A DNA stretch of 64,000 bases from Methylicorpusculum sp. (GTDB lineage: Bacteria; Pseudomonadota; Gammaproteobacteria; Methylococcales; Methylomonadaceae): contig NZ_JAUSBX010000058.1 of assembly GCF_030651835.1 (NCBI RefSeq), positions 1-64,000 of the forward strand, in the 5' to 3' direction. This document shows positions 33,636 through 43,726 of the stretch, in pieces (positions within the stretch are counted from its first letter, which is position 1; every line of letters starts with the position of its first letter). The notes under the pieces are model-generated. The model saw only the letters and a list, made by a program, of their open reading frames with translations. It was not told the origin of the DNA and made no database searches. Position numbers and translations under genes: made by a program.

Positions 33636-36314
33636 TTATAAGCGCCAGGGTGCAGGGCTGTCTGGGTTGATGCCGTACTGGGTTATAGCGTTTTTAACTG
33701 TGGTCAATTCAATTTCTCCGGCGTCAGCCAGGCTCTTTAATGCGGTCACCACAATATGATACCGATTAACTTCGAAGAAACGGCGCAACGCTTCTCGACT
33801 GTCGGATCTTCCAAAGCCATCCGTACCCAGGACTGTGTAAGGCGCCGAAATATAAGGACGAATTTGATCGGCAAACAGACGAATATAATCAGTTGCTGCA
33901 ACAATAGGGCCTTTAGCGTTTTCCAGGCACTGTTTGACGTGGGGTTTGCGAGGCGTTTCAGTCGGATGCAGGCGATTCCAGCGATCACATGATTGGCCAT
34001 CTCTTGCCAATTCAGTAAAACTTGGACAACTCCATAAATCCGCTTCAACTTTCCAGTCCGCCTTAAGCAATTCCGCCGCCGCAACCACTTCTCTGAATAT
34101 GGTTCCAGAACCCAGTAATTGAACGCGGGGCGCTTTCGTCTTGCCGCCTGCTTTGAACAAATACATACCTTTAAGAATATCCTGTTCAATACCTTGCGGC
34201 ATCGCTGGATGTTCGTAGTTTTCGTTCATCACCGTCAGGTAATAAAAGATATCTTCCTGTTCGGCGTACATTCTCCGCATGCCGTCCTGAATAATCACGA
34301 TGACTTCGTAGGCGTAGGTGGGATCGTAGGAAACGCAGTTCGGAACGGTGCTGGCAAAAATATGACTGTGCCCGTCTTCATGCTGTAAACCTTCTCCGTT
34401 TAACGTTGTTCTCCCCGCGGTGCCGCCCAGCAAGAAACCGCGTGTGCGCTGATCGGCAGCAGCCCAGATCAAATCGCCAATTCGTTGGAATCCGAACATC
34501 GAATAAAAAATGAAAAACGGAATCAATGGAACATTATGTGTCGAATAAGACGTACCGGCGGCAATCCAGTCACAGATGCCGCCCGCTTCATTGATGCCTT
34601 CCTGTAAAACCTGTCCGTGTTTGGATTCTTTGTAAAACATCAACTGATCGGCATCTTGTGGAGTATAGAGCTGACCGACTTGAGACCAGATGCCCAGTTG
34701 TCTGAACATGCCTTCCATACCAAAGGTACGCGATTCGTCCGGGACGATAGGGACAATGCGGTTGCCGATGTTTTTGTCTTTGACCAGAATGTTTAGCATG
34801 CGCACAAAGGCCATGGTTGTGGAGATTTCTCGTCCTTCGCCGGTGCTTTCGAGCAAGGATTTGAAGGTATCCAGACCTGGAATTTCAAGTGATGTGGACT
34901 TTGCTCTTCTGTTCGGTAGAAAGCCTCCAAGTTCCTCGCGGCGCTTACGCATATACACCATTTCTTTGGAGTCCTCGGCAAACTTCAGGTATGGCAGCTT
35001 TTCAAGATCTTCTTCATCAATGGGGAGTTCGTAACGTTCTCTGAAGCGTTTTAACGAATCGCCGCTCATTTTCTTTTGCTGATGCGAAGTGTTTTGCGCT
35101 TCACCCGATTCACCCATCGAATAGCCTTTGATGGTCTTGGCCAGTATGACGGTAGGTTGCCCTTTATGGTTTACAGCGGCATTAAATGCGGCATATATTT
35201 TCATCGGATCATGTCCGCCACGATTAAGCTGCCAAATATCCATATCGGACAGGTCTGCGACCATCGCTTTCAGTTCAGGTGTATTAAAAAAATATTCGCG
35301 GACGTATGCCCCGTCTTTAGCTTTAAAAGTTTGGTAGTCACCGTCAACGCATTCCATCATGCGTTTGACCAGCAAGCCATCTTTGTCTCTTGCGAAGAGC
35401 GAATCCCAATAGCGGCCCCAAATGACTTTGATGACATTCCAGCCAGCGCCTCTAAACGTGCTTTCAAGTTCCTGAATGATTTTGCCGTTGCCTCGGACCG
35501 GTCCGTCCAGTCGTTGCAGATTGCAATTGACGACAAAAATGAGATTATCCAGTTTTTCCCGTCCCGCCATGCCGATAGCACCCAGCGATTCAGGTTCGTC
35601 AGTTTCTCCGTCTCCCAGGAAACTCCAGACCTTGCGCCCTTCGGTTTGGGCAAAGCCGCGGTCTTGCAGGTAGCGCATAAAACGAGCCTGATAAATCGAC
35701 ATAATGGGTCCAAGACCCATTGATACAGTTGGAAATTGCCAGAATTCGGGCATTAACCAGGGGTGTGGATAGGAAGATAAGCCATTGCCATCGACTTCCT
35801 GACGGAAACGATCCAATTGTTCTTCGTTCAGACGGCCCAGCAGGTAAGCGCGGGCGTAATCACCCGGTGCGGAATGCCCCTGGATATAAACCAGATCACC
35901 GTCATTAGTCTCTGATGCACCCCGCCAAAAATGGTTGTGACCAATATCATAAAGGGTTGCCGCTGATGCGAAACTGGCGATATGGCCACCTACATTACTG
36001 TATTTATTGGCTCTCAATACCATCATCATGGCATTCCAGCGTATATAAGACCGGATCCTCCGCTCGATCGTTATGTCTCCGGGAAACTTTATTTGCTGGT
36101 CCAGGGAAATAGTATTGATGTAGGCGGTGTTCGCGCTGAAAGGAATTTGTGACCCGGATTGGCGGGCTTTTGCCACTAATTTCTCAATGAGATATTGGGC
36201 TCTATCCTTGCCTTCATGTTCCAGAACCGCTTCAAGTGCATCAATCCATTCCTGAGTTTCTACTGGATCAATATCTTCCTGTTCACTAACCGCAGGGATG
36301 GTGTTATTTGTCAT
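33636..36314 (-). CDS. aceE: Pyruvate dehydrogenase E1, homodimeric type
   Basis: E1 decarboxylates pyruvate with thiamine diphosphate and passes the acetyl unit to lipoyl-E2. The 892-residue protein is of the single-chain AceE class. The thiamine-diphosphate motif is GDGETDEPES, followed by NLQRLDGPVRGNGK; an earlier block reads GHIASFASAATLYD. The start has GGAG about 10 bases upstream. It is the first gene of aceE-aceF-lpd-purN. A perfect palindrome lies 52 bases before the ATG and is a candidate regulatory site. Confidence 0.97.
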   Translation of the reverse strand: MTNNTIPAVSEQEDIDPVETQEWIDALEAVLEHEGKDRAQYLIEKLVAKARQSGSQIPFSANTAYINTISLDQQIKFPGDITIERRIRSYIRWNAMMMVLRANKYSNVGGHIASFASAATLYDIGHNHFWRGASETNDGDLVYIQGHSAPGDYARAYLLGRLNEEQLDRFRQEVDGNGLSSYPHPWLMPEFWQFPTVSMGLGPIMSIYQARFMRYLQDRGFAQTEGRKVWSFLGDGETDEPESLGAIGMAGREKLDNLIFVVNCNLQRLDGPVRGNGKIIQELESTFRGAGWNVIKVIWGRYWDSLFARDKDGLLVKRMMECVDGDYQTFKAKDGAYVREYFFNTPELKAMVADLSDMDIWQLNRGGHDPMKIYAAFNAAVNHKGQPTVILAKTIKGYSMGESGEAQNTSHQQKKMSGDSLKRFRERYELPIDEEDLEKLPYLKFAEDSKEMVYMRKRREELGGFLPNRRAKSTSLEIPGLDTFKSLLESTGEGREISTTMAFVRMLNILVKDKNIGNRIVPIVPDESRTFGMEGMFRQLGIWSQVGQLYTPQDADQLMFYKESKHGQVLQEGINEAGGICDWIAAGTSYSTHNVPLIPFFIFYSMFGFQRIGDLIWAAADQRTRGFLLGGTAGRTTLNGEGLQHEDGHSHIFASTVPNCVSYDPTYAYEVIVIIQDGMRRMYAEQEDIFYYLTVMNENYEHPAMPQGIEQDILKGMYLFKAGGKTKAPRVQLLGSGTIFREVVAAAELLKADWKVEADLWSCPSFTELARDGQSCDRWNRLHPTETPRKPHVKQCLENAKGPIVAATDYIRLFADQIRPYISAPYTVLGTDGFGRSDSREALRRFFEVNRYHIVVTALKSLADAGEIELTTVKNAITQYGINPDSPAPWRL

Positions 36315-36365
36315 TTATTTTTAGCTCCATCGTCAGACGCGAGATCTGATTTTGTGTCAGAGTTT

Positions 36366-36385
36366 TATACTCCGCGCGGAGTATA
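36366..36385. promoter_or_regulatory. Perfect 20-bp palindrome upstream of aceE
   Basis: TATACTCCGCGCGGAGTATA is fully self-complementary over 20 bases and lies between gltA and aceE, close to the aceE start. Its symmetry and position fit a repressor or activator operator for the pyruvate dehydrogenase operon. It does not resemble the E. coli PdhR site (AATTGGT..ACCAATT). The binding protein is unknown. Confidence 0.55.
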
Positions 36386-36489
36386 GTTGTAAATTTTACG
36401 TGGTTAAATCACGGCCGATTCTTTTTTGATGTAATTAAAAATAACATCAAAGAACCGGCAATGGTTTTAAAGCGCGATAGTATAAACCA

Positions 36490-37788
36490 TTAACGCCCGC
36501 TAATGGCTATCACATCGCGTTTGGCGGGTCCTTTATACAGTTGTCTTGGTCGGCCGATTTTTTGTTCTTTATCGGAAATCATTTCATCCCAGTGGGCAAT
36601 CCAGCCTACGGATCTGGCCATTGCAAAGATGGCCGTGAACATGACTGTAGGTATGCCCAGCGCGCGCATCACGATGCCGGAATAGAAATCGACATTCGGA
36701 TAAAGTTTCTTTTCGATGAAATAATCATCTTCCAGAGCAATGCGCTCCAGTTCAAGAGCGAGTTCAAACAGCGGGTCATCATGCAAACCCAATTCGGTAA
36801 GTACTTCATGACAGGTATTACGCATCAGTTTGGCTCGCGGGTCATGGTTTTTATAAACACGGTGACCAAAGCCCATTAGCCGGAAAGGATCATTTTTATC
36901 CTTGGCGCGTTTTATGAATTCGCCAATTTTTGACACATGACCAATTTCCTCCAGCATTCTCAATACGGCTTCGTTCGCCCCGCCGTGAGCTGCTCCCCAC
37001 AAACAGGCAATTCCGGACGTGATGCAGGCGTAGGGATTGGCACCGCTGGAGCCCGCCAGACGGACTGTCGAGGTCGATGCATTTTGCTCATGATCAGCAT
37101 GAAGAATCATGATTCTGTCCATCGCTCTCACCAGAACAGGATTTTGAACATAATCTTCACAAGGTGTGGCATGCATCATGTGCATGAAATTTTCAACGTA
37201 GCCCAAACGATTTTGTGGATACATGAAAGGCATGCCGGTGCTGTAACGATGACTCATGGCAACGATGGTCGGCATTTTCGCAATCAAGCGAATGGCCGAC
37301 AAGTTGCGGTCAATCGGGCATCTGATATCCAGTTCATGATGGTAGAAAGCCGACAATGCACCCACGACGGCCACAATCGTTGCCATAGGGTGAGCATCAC
37401 GTCTAAAACCTTTGTAGAAGTTGGTCAATTGGTCATGAACCATGGTGTGATACGTAACTTCTTTGACGAAGCCCTGCATTTCTTTACCGGTAGGTAACTC
37501 GCTTTTAAGCAACAGGTAACACACTTCCAGAAAGTCACACTTTTCTGCAAGCTGTTCTATTGGGTAGCCCCGGTACAGCAGAATGCCCTGGTCACCATCA
37601 ATATAGGTGATGGTGGAGCTGCAACTTGCGGTTGAAGTAAAGCCGGGGTCGTAAGTGAACATGCCGGTTTTTTGACTGAGCGTTCGTATATCGATCACAT
37701 CGGGCCCAATGGTCCCCGATAAAACAGGCAGTTCACAAGATGTTTTTGTGGTTTCGTTCTGTAAAATTACATGGTTATCATCAGTCAT
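36490..37788 (-). CDS. gltA: Citrate synthase (type II)
   Basis: GltA condenses oxaloacetate and acetyl-CoA to citrate, the entry step of the TCA cycle. The 432-residue protein is the NADH-sensitive type of Gram-negative bacteria. Active-site histidines are in [14 protein letters not shown] and [14 protein letters not shown], the second next to the conserved aspartate loop (YPNVDFYSG). [10 protein letters not shown] is the acetyl-CoA region. GGG lies 7 bases before the ATG. It stands between eda and aceE on the same strand, so the acetyl-CoA source and consumer are neighbours. Confidence 0.97.
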   Translation of the reverse strand: MTDDNHVILQNETTKTSCELPVLSGTIGPDVIDIRTLSQKTGMFTYDPGFTSTASCSSTITYIDGDQGILLYRGYPIEQLAEKCDFLEVCYLLLKSELPTGKEMQGFVKEVTYHTMVHDQLTNFYKGFRRDAHPMATIVAVVGALSAFYHHELDIRCPIDRNLSAIRLIAKMPTIVAMSHRYSTGMPFMYPQNRLGYVENFMHMMHATPCEDYVQNPVLVRAMDRIMILHADHEQNASTSTVRLAGSSGANPYACITSGIACLWGAAHGGANEAVLRMLEEIGHVSKIGEFIKRAKDKNDPFRLMGFGHRVYKNHDPRAKLMRNTCHEVLTELGLHDDPLFELALELERIALEDDYFIEKKLYPNVDFYSGIVMRALGIPTVMFTAIFAMARSVGWIAHWDEMISDKEQKIGRPRQLYKGPAKRDVIAISGR

Positions 37789-37819
37789 GGCATAGCCCTT
37801 CTGGTTAAGTATTCGTATG

Positions 37820-37856
37820 TCATCCGGACTCTGTTCGACTGACAGTGTCCGGATGA
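37820..37856. promoter_or_regulatory. Hairpin in the gltA upstream region
   Basis: TCATCCGGAC (37820-37829) pairs with GTCCGGATGA (37847-37856). An inner CTGT/ACAG pair extends the stem around TCGACTG. On the minus strand there is no T tract after it, so it is less likely a simple terminator of eda than a leader structure or operator of gltA. Confidence 0.45.
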
Positions 37857-37924
37857 GTTATTACTAATTACATGTTGGTAATTGAATAATTCCGTTTGAT
37901 TCAAAGATGTTCAATTTTCCGGAA

Positions 37925-38572
37925 TTATTTCACGGCATTTGCTATGGCTGTTTTAGCCAGTTCAGTTATTTTTTGCCAGTTTTTGGTCGAGACGGCCTCG
38001 TCGGGCGCAAGCCAGGAACCCCCTACGCAGGCCACATTGGGTAGTTTTAAATACTCGTTGTAGTTATCTGCCGATATGCCGCCGGTAGGGCAAAAAGTCG
38101 CAGCAGGAATAGGGCCGGCGATGCCTTTTAACATATTGACGCCACCCGCTGCAGAAGCCGGGAAAAATTTAAAATGATCCAGGCCATACTCCATACCCAT
38201 CATTAATTCGGATAACGTTGAGATGCCGGGTATCAGCGCAATCCTGCTTTTGCAGGCGGCTTCCAATAGTTTGGGCGTAAGCCCTGGACTGATTGCAAAA
38301 ACGGCGCCGGCCTCTTCTGCAGCGGCTAATTGTATGGGCGTCAGAATAGTGCCGGCTCCGACTATGGCGTCTTTGACATGCGTGCTGATGGCTTTGATGG
38401 CCTCAAGTGCAACTGGTGTGCGCAGCGTAATTTCAAGCACTCTTATGCCTCCGGCAACCAGGGCTTGGGCCAGAGGAACGGCATCTTCCAGTTGTTTTAT
38501 GACCATCACGGGCATTACCGGTCCGGCGTTAAGAATATCTTTAGGATTAATTTTCCAGTCTAATTGATTCAT
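37925..38572 (-). CDS. eda: 2-keto-3-deoxy-6-phosphogluconate aldolase (Eda)
   Basis: Eda splits KDPG into pyruvate and glyceraldehyde-3-phosphate, the last step of the Entner-Doudoroff pathway. The 215-residue protein has the catalytic glutamate region (LEITLRTPVALEAI), the Schiff-base lysine in DHFKFFPASAAGG and the phosphate site in FCPTGGIS. The ribosome site is weak (CGGAACCGA). It follows edd by about 200 bases on the same strand and is probably expressed with it. Confidence 0.96.
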   Translation of the reverse strand: MNQLDWKINPKDILNAGPVMPVMVIKQLEDAVPLAQALVAGGIRVLEITLRTPVALEAIKAISTHVKDAIVGAGTILTPIQLAAAEEAGAVFAISPGLTPKLLEAACKSRIALIPGISTLSELMMGMEYGLDHFKFFPASAAGGVNMLKGIAGPIPAATFCPTGGISADNYNEYLKLPNVACVGGSWLAPDEAVSTKNWQKITELAKTAIANAVK

Positions 38573-38773
38573 TCGGTTCCGTTTTTTCAGAAAGTTAAAT
38601 TATTCAGTTCGCTGTGTTTACAAGGTAACGCAGCATTATTCACTTTTGTCTCATAAAGCCTGCAACGAAGGATTGACTCTTTCTCTATTTAAAAATATGA
38701 GAGAAGAGTAAATGTTCATGTTGACGGTCATTTAGCCATGGCTTTTGCTTGATGAGTTTTTTAGTTTCCTGAG

Positions 38774-40594
38774 TTAATCATTGAAAAATAAATTGCTCGC
38801 GCCATTTTCTGCCGATGTGGCATTTAGACGGAAACCGGCAAATAACTCGCGGCCCATGCCATGATGATGATCTTTGGCGGAGTTTATGGCCGGTTTACGC
38901 GCGTTGAATTCGGTCTTGTCGATCAGTACGTTGATTTCGCCCGTTTGCGTGTTCAAGTGGATGATATCTCCGTTCCTTACTTTCGCAAGCGGCCCACCAT
39001 CGGCACATTCCGGGCACATATGAATCGCTGAAGGTACCTTGCCGGATGCACCTGACATTCTGCCGTCGGTGACCAGGGCAACCTTAAATCCTTTGTCCTG
39101 CAGTGAGCCCAAAGGCGGGGTCAGCTTATGCAATTCAGGCATGCCGTTTGATTTAGGTCCTTGAAACCTAATGACCGCGATAAAGTCTTTTTCCAGTTCA
39201 CCGCGTTTGAAAGCTGCCATCAGATCATCCTGATCATCGAATACCATGGCTGGCGCCTCAACAATTTGATGCTCTTTGGCGACTGCGGAAATCTTTGAAA
39301 TACCTCGGCCCAAATTGCCGTGCATGACATGCAGGCCGCCGCCTTCGGCAAAAGGACTGGCAACAGAGCTGATCACCTCAGGGTCTAAAGAAGCTTTAGG
39401 GGAGGGTTCCCAGGAGAGTTTGCCTTCAATCATTTTGGGCTCTTGGGTATAGTTACTCAAGCCGGGCTTATCAGCAATGGTGATGATATCTTCATGGAGC
39501 AAGCCGTTAGCCAGTAATTCGCCAATCAAGACGCCCATGCCACCTGCTGCCTGGAAGTGGTTAACATCGGCCGGACCATTCGGATAGATTTTAGCGAGCA
39601 GCGGCACAGCCCGTGAAAGCTGATCAAAATCATCCCAGTTTAAAATAATGCCTGCGGCGCGAGCAATAGCTACCAAATGCATGGTGTGGTTGGTTGAGCC
39701 GCCCGTTGCCAGGAGACCGATAACAGCGTTGAGTATCGCTTTTTCGTTGATCAAATGCCCTATTGGTCTGAAGTCATTACCTTGAGCGGTAAATTTCAGT
39801 ACCTGCCTGGCAGCTGCTTTGGTGAGTTCATCTCTTATCGGTGTGTAAGGGTTGACGAATGAGCTGCCAGGTAAATGCAAGCCCATGATTTCGACCATCA
39901 TTTGATTGCTGTTGGCCGTGCCGTAAAAAGTACAGGTGCCGGGGCCATGGTAAGACTTGGATTCCGATTCCAGCAATTCCTGGCGGCTGATTTTTCCTTC
40001 TGCAAATTTTTGCCTTGCTCGGGCTTTTTCCTTGTTGGTTATGCCGCTGGTCATGGGGCCTGCGGGCACAAAAACAGCAGGTAGATGACCAAATGTAAGA
40101 GCGCCGATCAACAGGCCCGGGACAATTTTGTCGCAAACGCCCAAATACAGCGCAGCATCGAACATGTTGTGGCTCAGGCCAATTGCGGTTGCCATCGCGA
40201 TCACATCGCGGCTGAACAAGGATAGCTCCATGCCGGGTTGGCCTTGGGTCACACCGTCGCACATTGCGGGTACGCCTGCTGCAAACTGAGCTATACCGCC
40301 TGCTTCACTGATGGCTGCTTTGATCAGTGCCGGGGCGTCTTTGTAGGGTTCATGCGCAGACAGCATATCGTTGTAAGAGGAAATAATGGCGACATTGGCT
40401 TTTTTAGTCGCGGCCAAATCGATTTTTTCACTGGGGGAACAGGCAGCAAAGCCATGAGCTAAGTTTCCGCAACCGAGTGCGCCACGTGCCGGGCCGTCCG
40501 ATACAGCAGAATCAATTCGGGCCAGATAGATTGAGCGGGTTTCGCGGCTGCGTTTTATCACATCCTGAGTAACTTTTTCTAATACCGAGTGCAT
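38774..40594 (-). CDS. edd: 6-phosphogluconate dehydratase (Edd)
   Basis: Edd dehydrates 6-phosphogluconate to KDPG using an iron-sulfur cluster. The 606-residue protein is of the IlvD/Edd family, with [14 protein letters not shown] near the N-terminus, cluster-region cysteines in [13 protein letters not shown] and GVCDKIVPG, and [13 protein letters not shown] with MCPEC near the C-terminus. Edd rather than IlvD is supported by its neighbours eda and zwf. GGAAG precedes the ATG. Confidence 0.96.
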   Translation of the reverse strand: MHSVLEKVTQDVIKRSRETRSIYLARIDSAVSDGPARGALGCGNLAHGFAACSPSEKIDLAATKKANVAIISSYNDMLSAHEPYKDAPALIKAAISEAGGIAQFAAGVPAMCDGVTQGQPGMELSLFSRDVIAMATAIGLSHNMFDAALYLGVCDKIVPGLLIGALTFGHLPAVFVPAGPMTSGITNKEKARARQKFAEGKISRQELLESESKSYHGPGTCTFYGTANSNQMMVEIMGLHLPGSSFVNPYTPIRDELTKAAARQVLKFTAQGNDFRPIGHLINEKAILNAVIGLLATGGSTNHTMHLVAIARAAGIILNWDDFDQLSRAVPLLAKIYPNGPADVNHFQAAGGMGVLIGELLANGLLHEDIITIADKPGLSNYTQEPKMIEGKLSWEPSPKASLDPEVISSVASPFAEGGGLHVMHGNLGRGISKISAVAKEHQIVEAPAMVFDDQDDLMAAFKRGELEKDFIAVIRFQGPKSNGMPELHKLTPPLGSLQDKGFKVALVTDGRMSGASGKVPSAIHMCPECADGGPLAKVRNGDIIHLNTQTGEINVLIDKTEFNARKPAINSAKDHHHGMGRELFAGFRLNATSAENGASNLFFND

Positions 40595-40791
40595 AGCTTA
40601 CTTCCTTCGATTGGCCGCTTTTGCGGCTTTATAAACAAGCGTTGTTAAAACGTACGATTTAATTTTATCTTACAGGATTTTATTTAATTAGTTCTTTCTC
40701 ACCGTATATAACTTTATGGGACTCATGGCTTATTTATGTTCCTGTCCGTTGAGAATCCTGTTTCACAAAGAGCGGTATTTAGTGACCTTTC

Positions 40792-42258
40792 TCAGCCTTC
40801 CCAGGCTCTCCCGTCTTGTGCCAGAAGAGAGTCCGAGGCAATGGGTCCCCAGGTTCCTGCAGGATAGGATATGGGTGATTCAAGCAGATGGGTCCATGCA
40901 TTCTGTATCGAGTCAATCCAGGTCCAGGCCTGTTCAATCTCTTCCCGGCTGAGAAACAGCGTCGGGTTTCCGCGCATGGCCTCCAGCACCAATTTCTCAT
41001 AGCCGCCAAAAATACGGCTATTTTTAAAGGTTTCCGAAAAACTGAGATCGAGCTTGGTTTTTTGCAGTTTGATGTTTTCGTCAATTCCCGGAATTTTGTT
41101 TAAAACCTGGATTTCAACACCCTCATTCGGTTGCAAATGAATAATAAGTTTGTTGGGAGGCAGTTCGCGGTAACTGTCTCTAAAGATATTATGCGGCAGG
41201 CGTTTGAAGTTGATGACAATTTCTGTTCTTTTGCCGTTCATTCGTTTACCCGTCCGCAAGTAAAAAGGGACTCCGGCCCAGCGCCAGTTGTCGATATCAA
41301 CCCTCAGTGCCACAAAGCTCTCGGTGATACTTTTTGTGTTGGCGCCTTCTTCCTCAAGATAACCGGGAACCGGTTTGCCTTTCATGTAACCCGCTGTGTA
41401 CTGGCCGCGTACCGTTTTCTCTTTGACATTTTTGGCGGTAATCGGTCGCAGTGCTTTAAGCACTTTAATTTTTTCGCTATGGATACTTTGTGCTTCGAGA
41501 GTGGCAGGTGGTTCCATGGCCACAAAAGTTAATATTTGCAGTAAATGATTTTGCAGCATATCCCGGAGTTGTCCGGTGTGATCAAAATATTCCCAGCGGC
41601 CTTCAATGCCCACTTCCTCGGCCACGGTAATCTGCACATGGTCGATGGTGTTGTGATCCCAGTTGGTTGTAAAAATTGAATTGGCAAAACGAAGTGCAAG
41701 CAGATTAAGCACTGTTTCTTTGCCCAGATAGTGATCGATTCTAAATACCTGGTCTTCGTTGAATGCTTTGGCCACTTCATCGTTGATCTCGCGGGAAGAC
41801 TTAAGGTCATGACCAATGGGTTTCTCCATCACCATTCTGGACGTTCTGCTCAAAACACCGGATTGATCAAGCCCTTGGCAGATGCTTTTGAAAAGCACAG
41901 GAGACACGGCAAAATAGTTGACCATGACGCGCTTTGAGTGATCAACGAAAGCCAGAAGTTTGGAGTATTGCTCCATTTGAGTCAGATCAATCTGCAAATA
42001 TGACAACCGTGATGAAAATCTTTTCCAGACGGCCTCATCCAGATCCGTGTTTAAAAACTCCTGCAAGCTTTTATGTGCGATCTCAATAAATTCGGATGAT
42101 TCCAGTTCCATTCTATCGATACCGATGATACAGGTATCAGGTTCAATAAAATTAGATAGCTCAAGACGGTAAAGGCAAGTCAATAATTTACGTCTGGATA
42201 AGTCGCCTAGTGCACCGTATATGACCAAGTCGCAAGGATTATAAGTTTTTGATGACAT
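40792..42258 (-). CDS. zwf: Glucose-6-phosphate 1-dehydrogenase
   Basis: Zwf oxidises glucose-6-phosphate to 6-phosphogluconolactone, making reducing power and feeding the Entner-Doudoroff route. The 488-residue protein has the nucleotide motif YGALGDLSRRKLL and the active-site signature RIDHYLGKETVLNL. No 6-phosphogluconolactonase gene lies next to it. In ribulose-monophosphate methylotrophs this enzyme also feeds dissimilatory formaldehyde oxidation; that role here is inference. The 197-base gap to edd shows no clear terminator. Confidence 0.97.
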   Translation of the reverse strand: MSSKTYNPCDLVIYGALGDLSRRKLLTCLYRLELSNFIEPDTCIIGIDRMELESSEFIEIAHKSLQEFLNTDLDEAVWKRFSSRLSYLQIDLTQMEQYSKLLAFVDHSKRVMVNYFAVSPVLFKSICQGLDQSGVLSRTSRMVMEKPIGHDLKSSREINDEVAKAFNEDQVFRIDHYLGKETVLNLLALRFANSIFTTNWDHNTIDHVQITVAEEVGIEGRWEYFDHTGQLRDMLQNHLLQILTFVAMEPPATLEAQSIHSEKIKVLKALRPITAKNVKEKTVRGQYTAGYMKGKPVPGYLEEEGANTKSITESFVALRVDIDNWRWAGVPFYLRTGKRMNGKRTEIVINFKRLPHNIFRDSYRELPPNKLIIHLQPNEGVEIQVLNKIPGIDENIKLQKTKLDLSFSETFKNSRIFGGYEKLVLEAMRGNPTLFLSREEIEQAWTWIDSIQNAWTHLLESPISYPAGTWGPIASDSLLAQDGRAWEG

Positions 42259-42681
42259 TGTTTTGATACTGGAGAAAATTTTTGAGTTTTTAACGTACTA
42301 ACAAGTTAAAAGTAGGAAACGTTTTAAAGCCATCGACATCAGGTATGCCACACTTTAGCTGCTTCATTATTAGAATTTTACGAAAGTAAGGATTATTTGT
42401 TTTTTATTAGCAAAATGTAAACCATTTGTTAGTATCTATTTTAACTCCATGTAAAAAAACCAGTTTTTACATCAAATAGCTAACCTGTGGATTTGAGTGC
42501 TCTTCAACAAGCAGCAAATAATACATTTTATTAAAAATAATGCACCATAAGTTCGTTGTTGCTTCATTTTGGTGCATACGTACCAGGCTTGCTGGGTGGC
42601 CGTATGCAGGCTATTGTTGTTTGTATGTTTCCAGTCCATTCAGGTATTTTCAATGATGTTTCCATTTCTGCTCACCCCCCC

Positions 42682-42844
42682 CAGCAATTCTCCGTTTGAT
42701 TTTTTCGGCATCATTTCGGGCTGGGAAAAGCCTTTTGAGGAACGCCGTAAACCCTTCCATGGGGGCTTGACAGCAGCATCCCTGCTGCCGACATCCTCAA
42801 AAAGCTTCTCCCAGCCCTTTTTTTCTTCAAATTGAGAATTGCTG
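42682..42844 (-). repeat. MITE-like repeat family A, complete copy with probable target duplication
   Basis: This 163-base element begins CAGCAATTCTC and ends GAGAATTGCTG, a perfect 11-bp terminal inverted repeat. Inside are GGGCTTGACAGCAGC and CATCCCTGCTGCCGAC dyads. GCTCACCCCC stands on both sides (from 42670 and from 42845), consistent with a target-site duplication of about 9-10 bases. Other copies are at 22940, 27387, 30006 and 56979. Confidence 0.85.
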
Positions 42845-43157
42845 GCTCACCCCCTCCCATTTTATTGGGTGTAGGTGGTTGATTGAAAAGGCTTCTGCAA
42901 CAGGGGTGTTGCGGATAGCTGCAGAGACGTATTGATGTATCCTTTGAAATCAATTGCCTACGTCTTCAATTCAAAGTGGATGAGTAGTCAAGATGCTTTC
43001 TTGGATTTTCCGGGACTAGACTGTCAGGCAAGCAACTCAATTGTTCTTGATAGCCGGTTCAAATCGATTCTATGCTGTGTGAGTGGGTTTTCACGCATTA
43101 AGTGGATTTATTTTTTTGCCTTAAGGCTGTAGAAATTTTTAAACCGGTCCAATTCAG

Positions 43158-43163
43158 GTATAA
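43158..43163 (+). promoter_or_regulatory. Candidate -10 box of the purE promoter
   Basis: An exact TATAAT lies 62 bases before the purE ATG. No good -35 hexamer is found at 16-18 bases, so an activator or a weak promoter is likely. Confidence 0.35.
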
Positions 43164-43225
43164 TTAACAACTTTTTTTAATTTGATGCATGTGTAATTCA
43201 TGATGGTGTTGAGAGGAATCTGCTG

Positions 43226-43726
43226 ATGGCCGCTGTTTTGGTCGGGATAATTATGGGGTCAACGTCTGACTGGGAAACAATGCGTCACGCATCGGAAAAA
43301 CTTGAACAGTTAGGTATTTCTCACGAAGTTGAAGTGGTCTCAGCCCACAGGACTCCGGACAAGCTATTCAAATATGCTGAATCTGCTGAGTCAAGAGGGC
43401 TTGAAGTCATTATAGCCGGCGCCGGCGGCGCGGCTCATTTGCCGGGGATGGTGGCGGCCAAGACACTGGTTCCGGTATTAGGCGTTCCTGTGCAATCAAA
43501 AGCACTCAACGGCATGGATTCTTTGTTATCGATTGTACAAATGCCAGCAGGTATTCCTGTCGGCACTCTCGCGATCGGAAAAGCGGGTGCGGTTAACGCC
43601 GCGTTGCTGGCAGCGGCTATTTTGGCTAATAAATATCAGGATCATAAAGAGGCATTGCGACAGTTCAGGTTGCAGCAGACCGATACGGTGCTTGCTAATC
43701 CAGATCCAAGAGAACTCGATTTATGA
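43226..43726 (+). CDS. purE: N5-carboxyaminoimidazole ribonucleotide mutase
   Basis: PurE rearranges N5-CAIR to CAIR in purine synthesis. The 166-residue protein has the GSTSDWETM substrate loop, the SAHRTPD motif with the catalytic histidine, [11 protein letters not shown], and a C-terminal helix. AGAGGA lies 8 bases before the ATG. The stop overlaps the purK start by four bases (ATGA), so the two act as a coupled pair. Confidence 0.96.
   Translation: MAAVLVGIIMGSTSDWETMRHASEKLEQLGISHEVEVVSAHRTPDKLFKYAESAESRGLEVIIAGAGGAAHLPGMVAAKTLVPVLGVPVQSKALNGMDSLLSIVQMPAGIPVGTLAIGKAGAVNAALLAAAILANKYQDHKEALRQFRLQQTDTVLANPDPRELDL

Larger units (their letters stand above)
42259..43225. other. Long gene-free region between zwf and purE
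   Basis: Nearly 1 kb without a convincing gene. It contains the full-length family A repeat (42682-42844), AT-rich DNA upstream of zwf (42259-42560) and the purE promoter region. Open frames at 42569-42835 and 42711-42953 are read-throughs of the repeat. No tRNA-like structure is seen. Confidence 0.5.

Noticed and set aside
42569-42835. 88-codon plus-strand frame
   Set aside because: Read-through of the complete family A repeat; no ribosome site.
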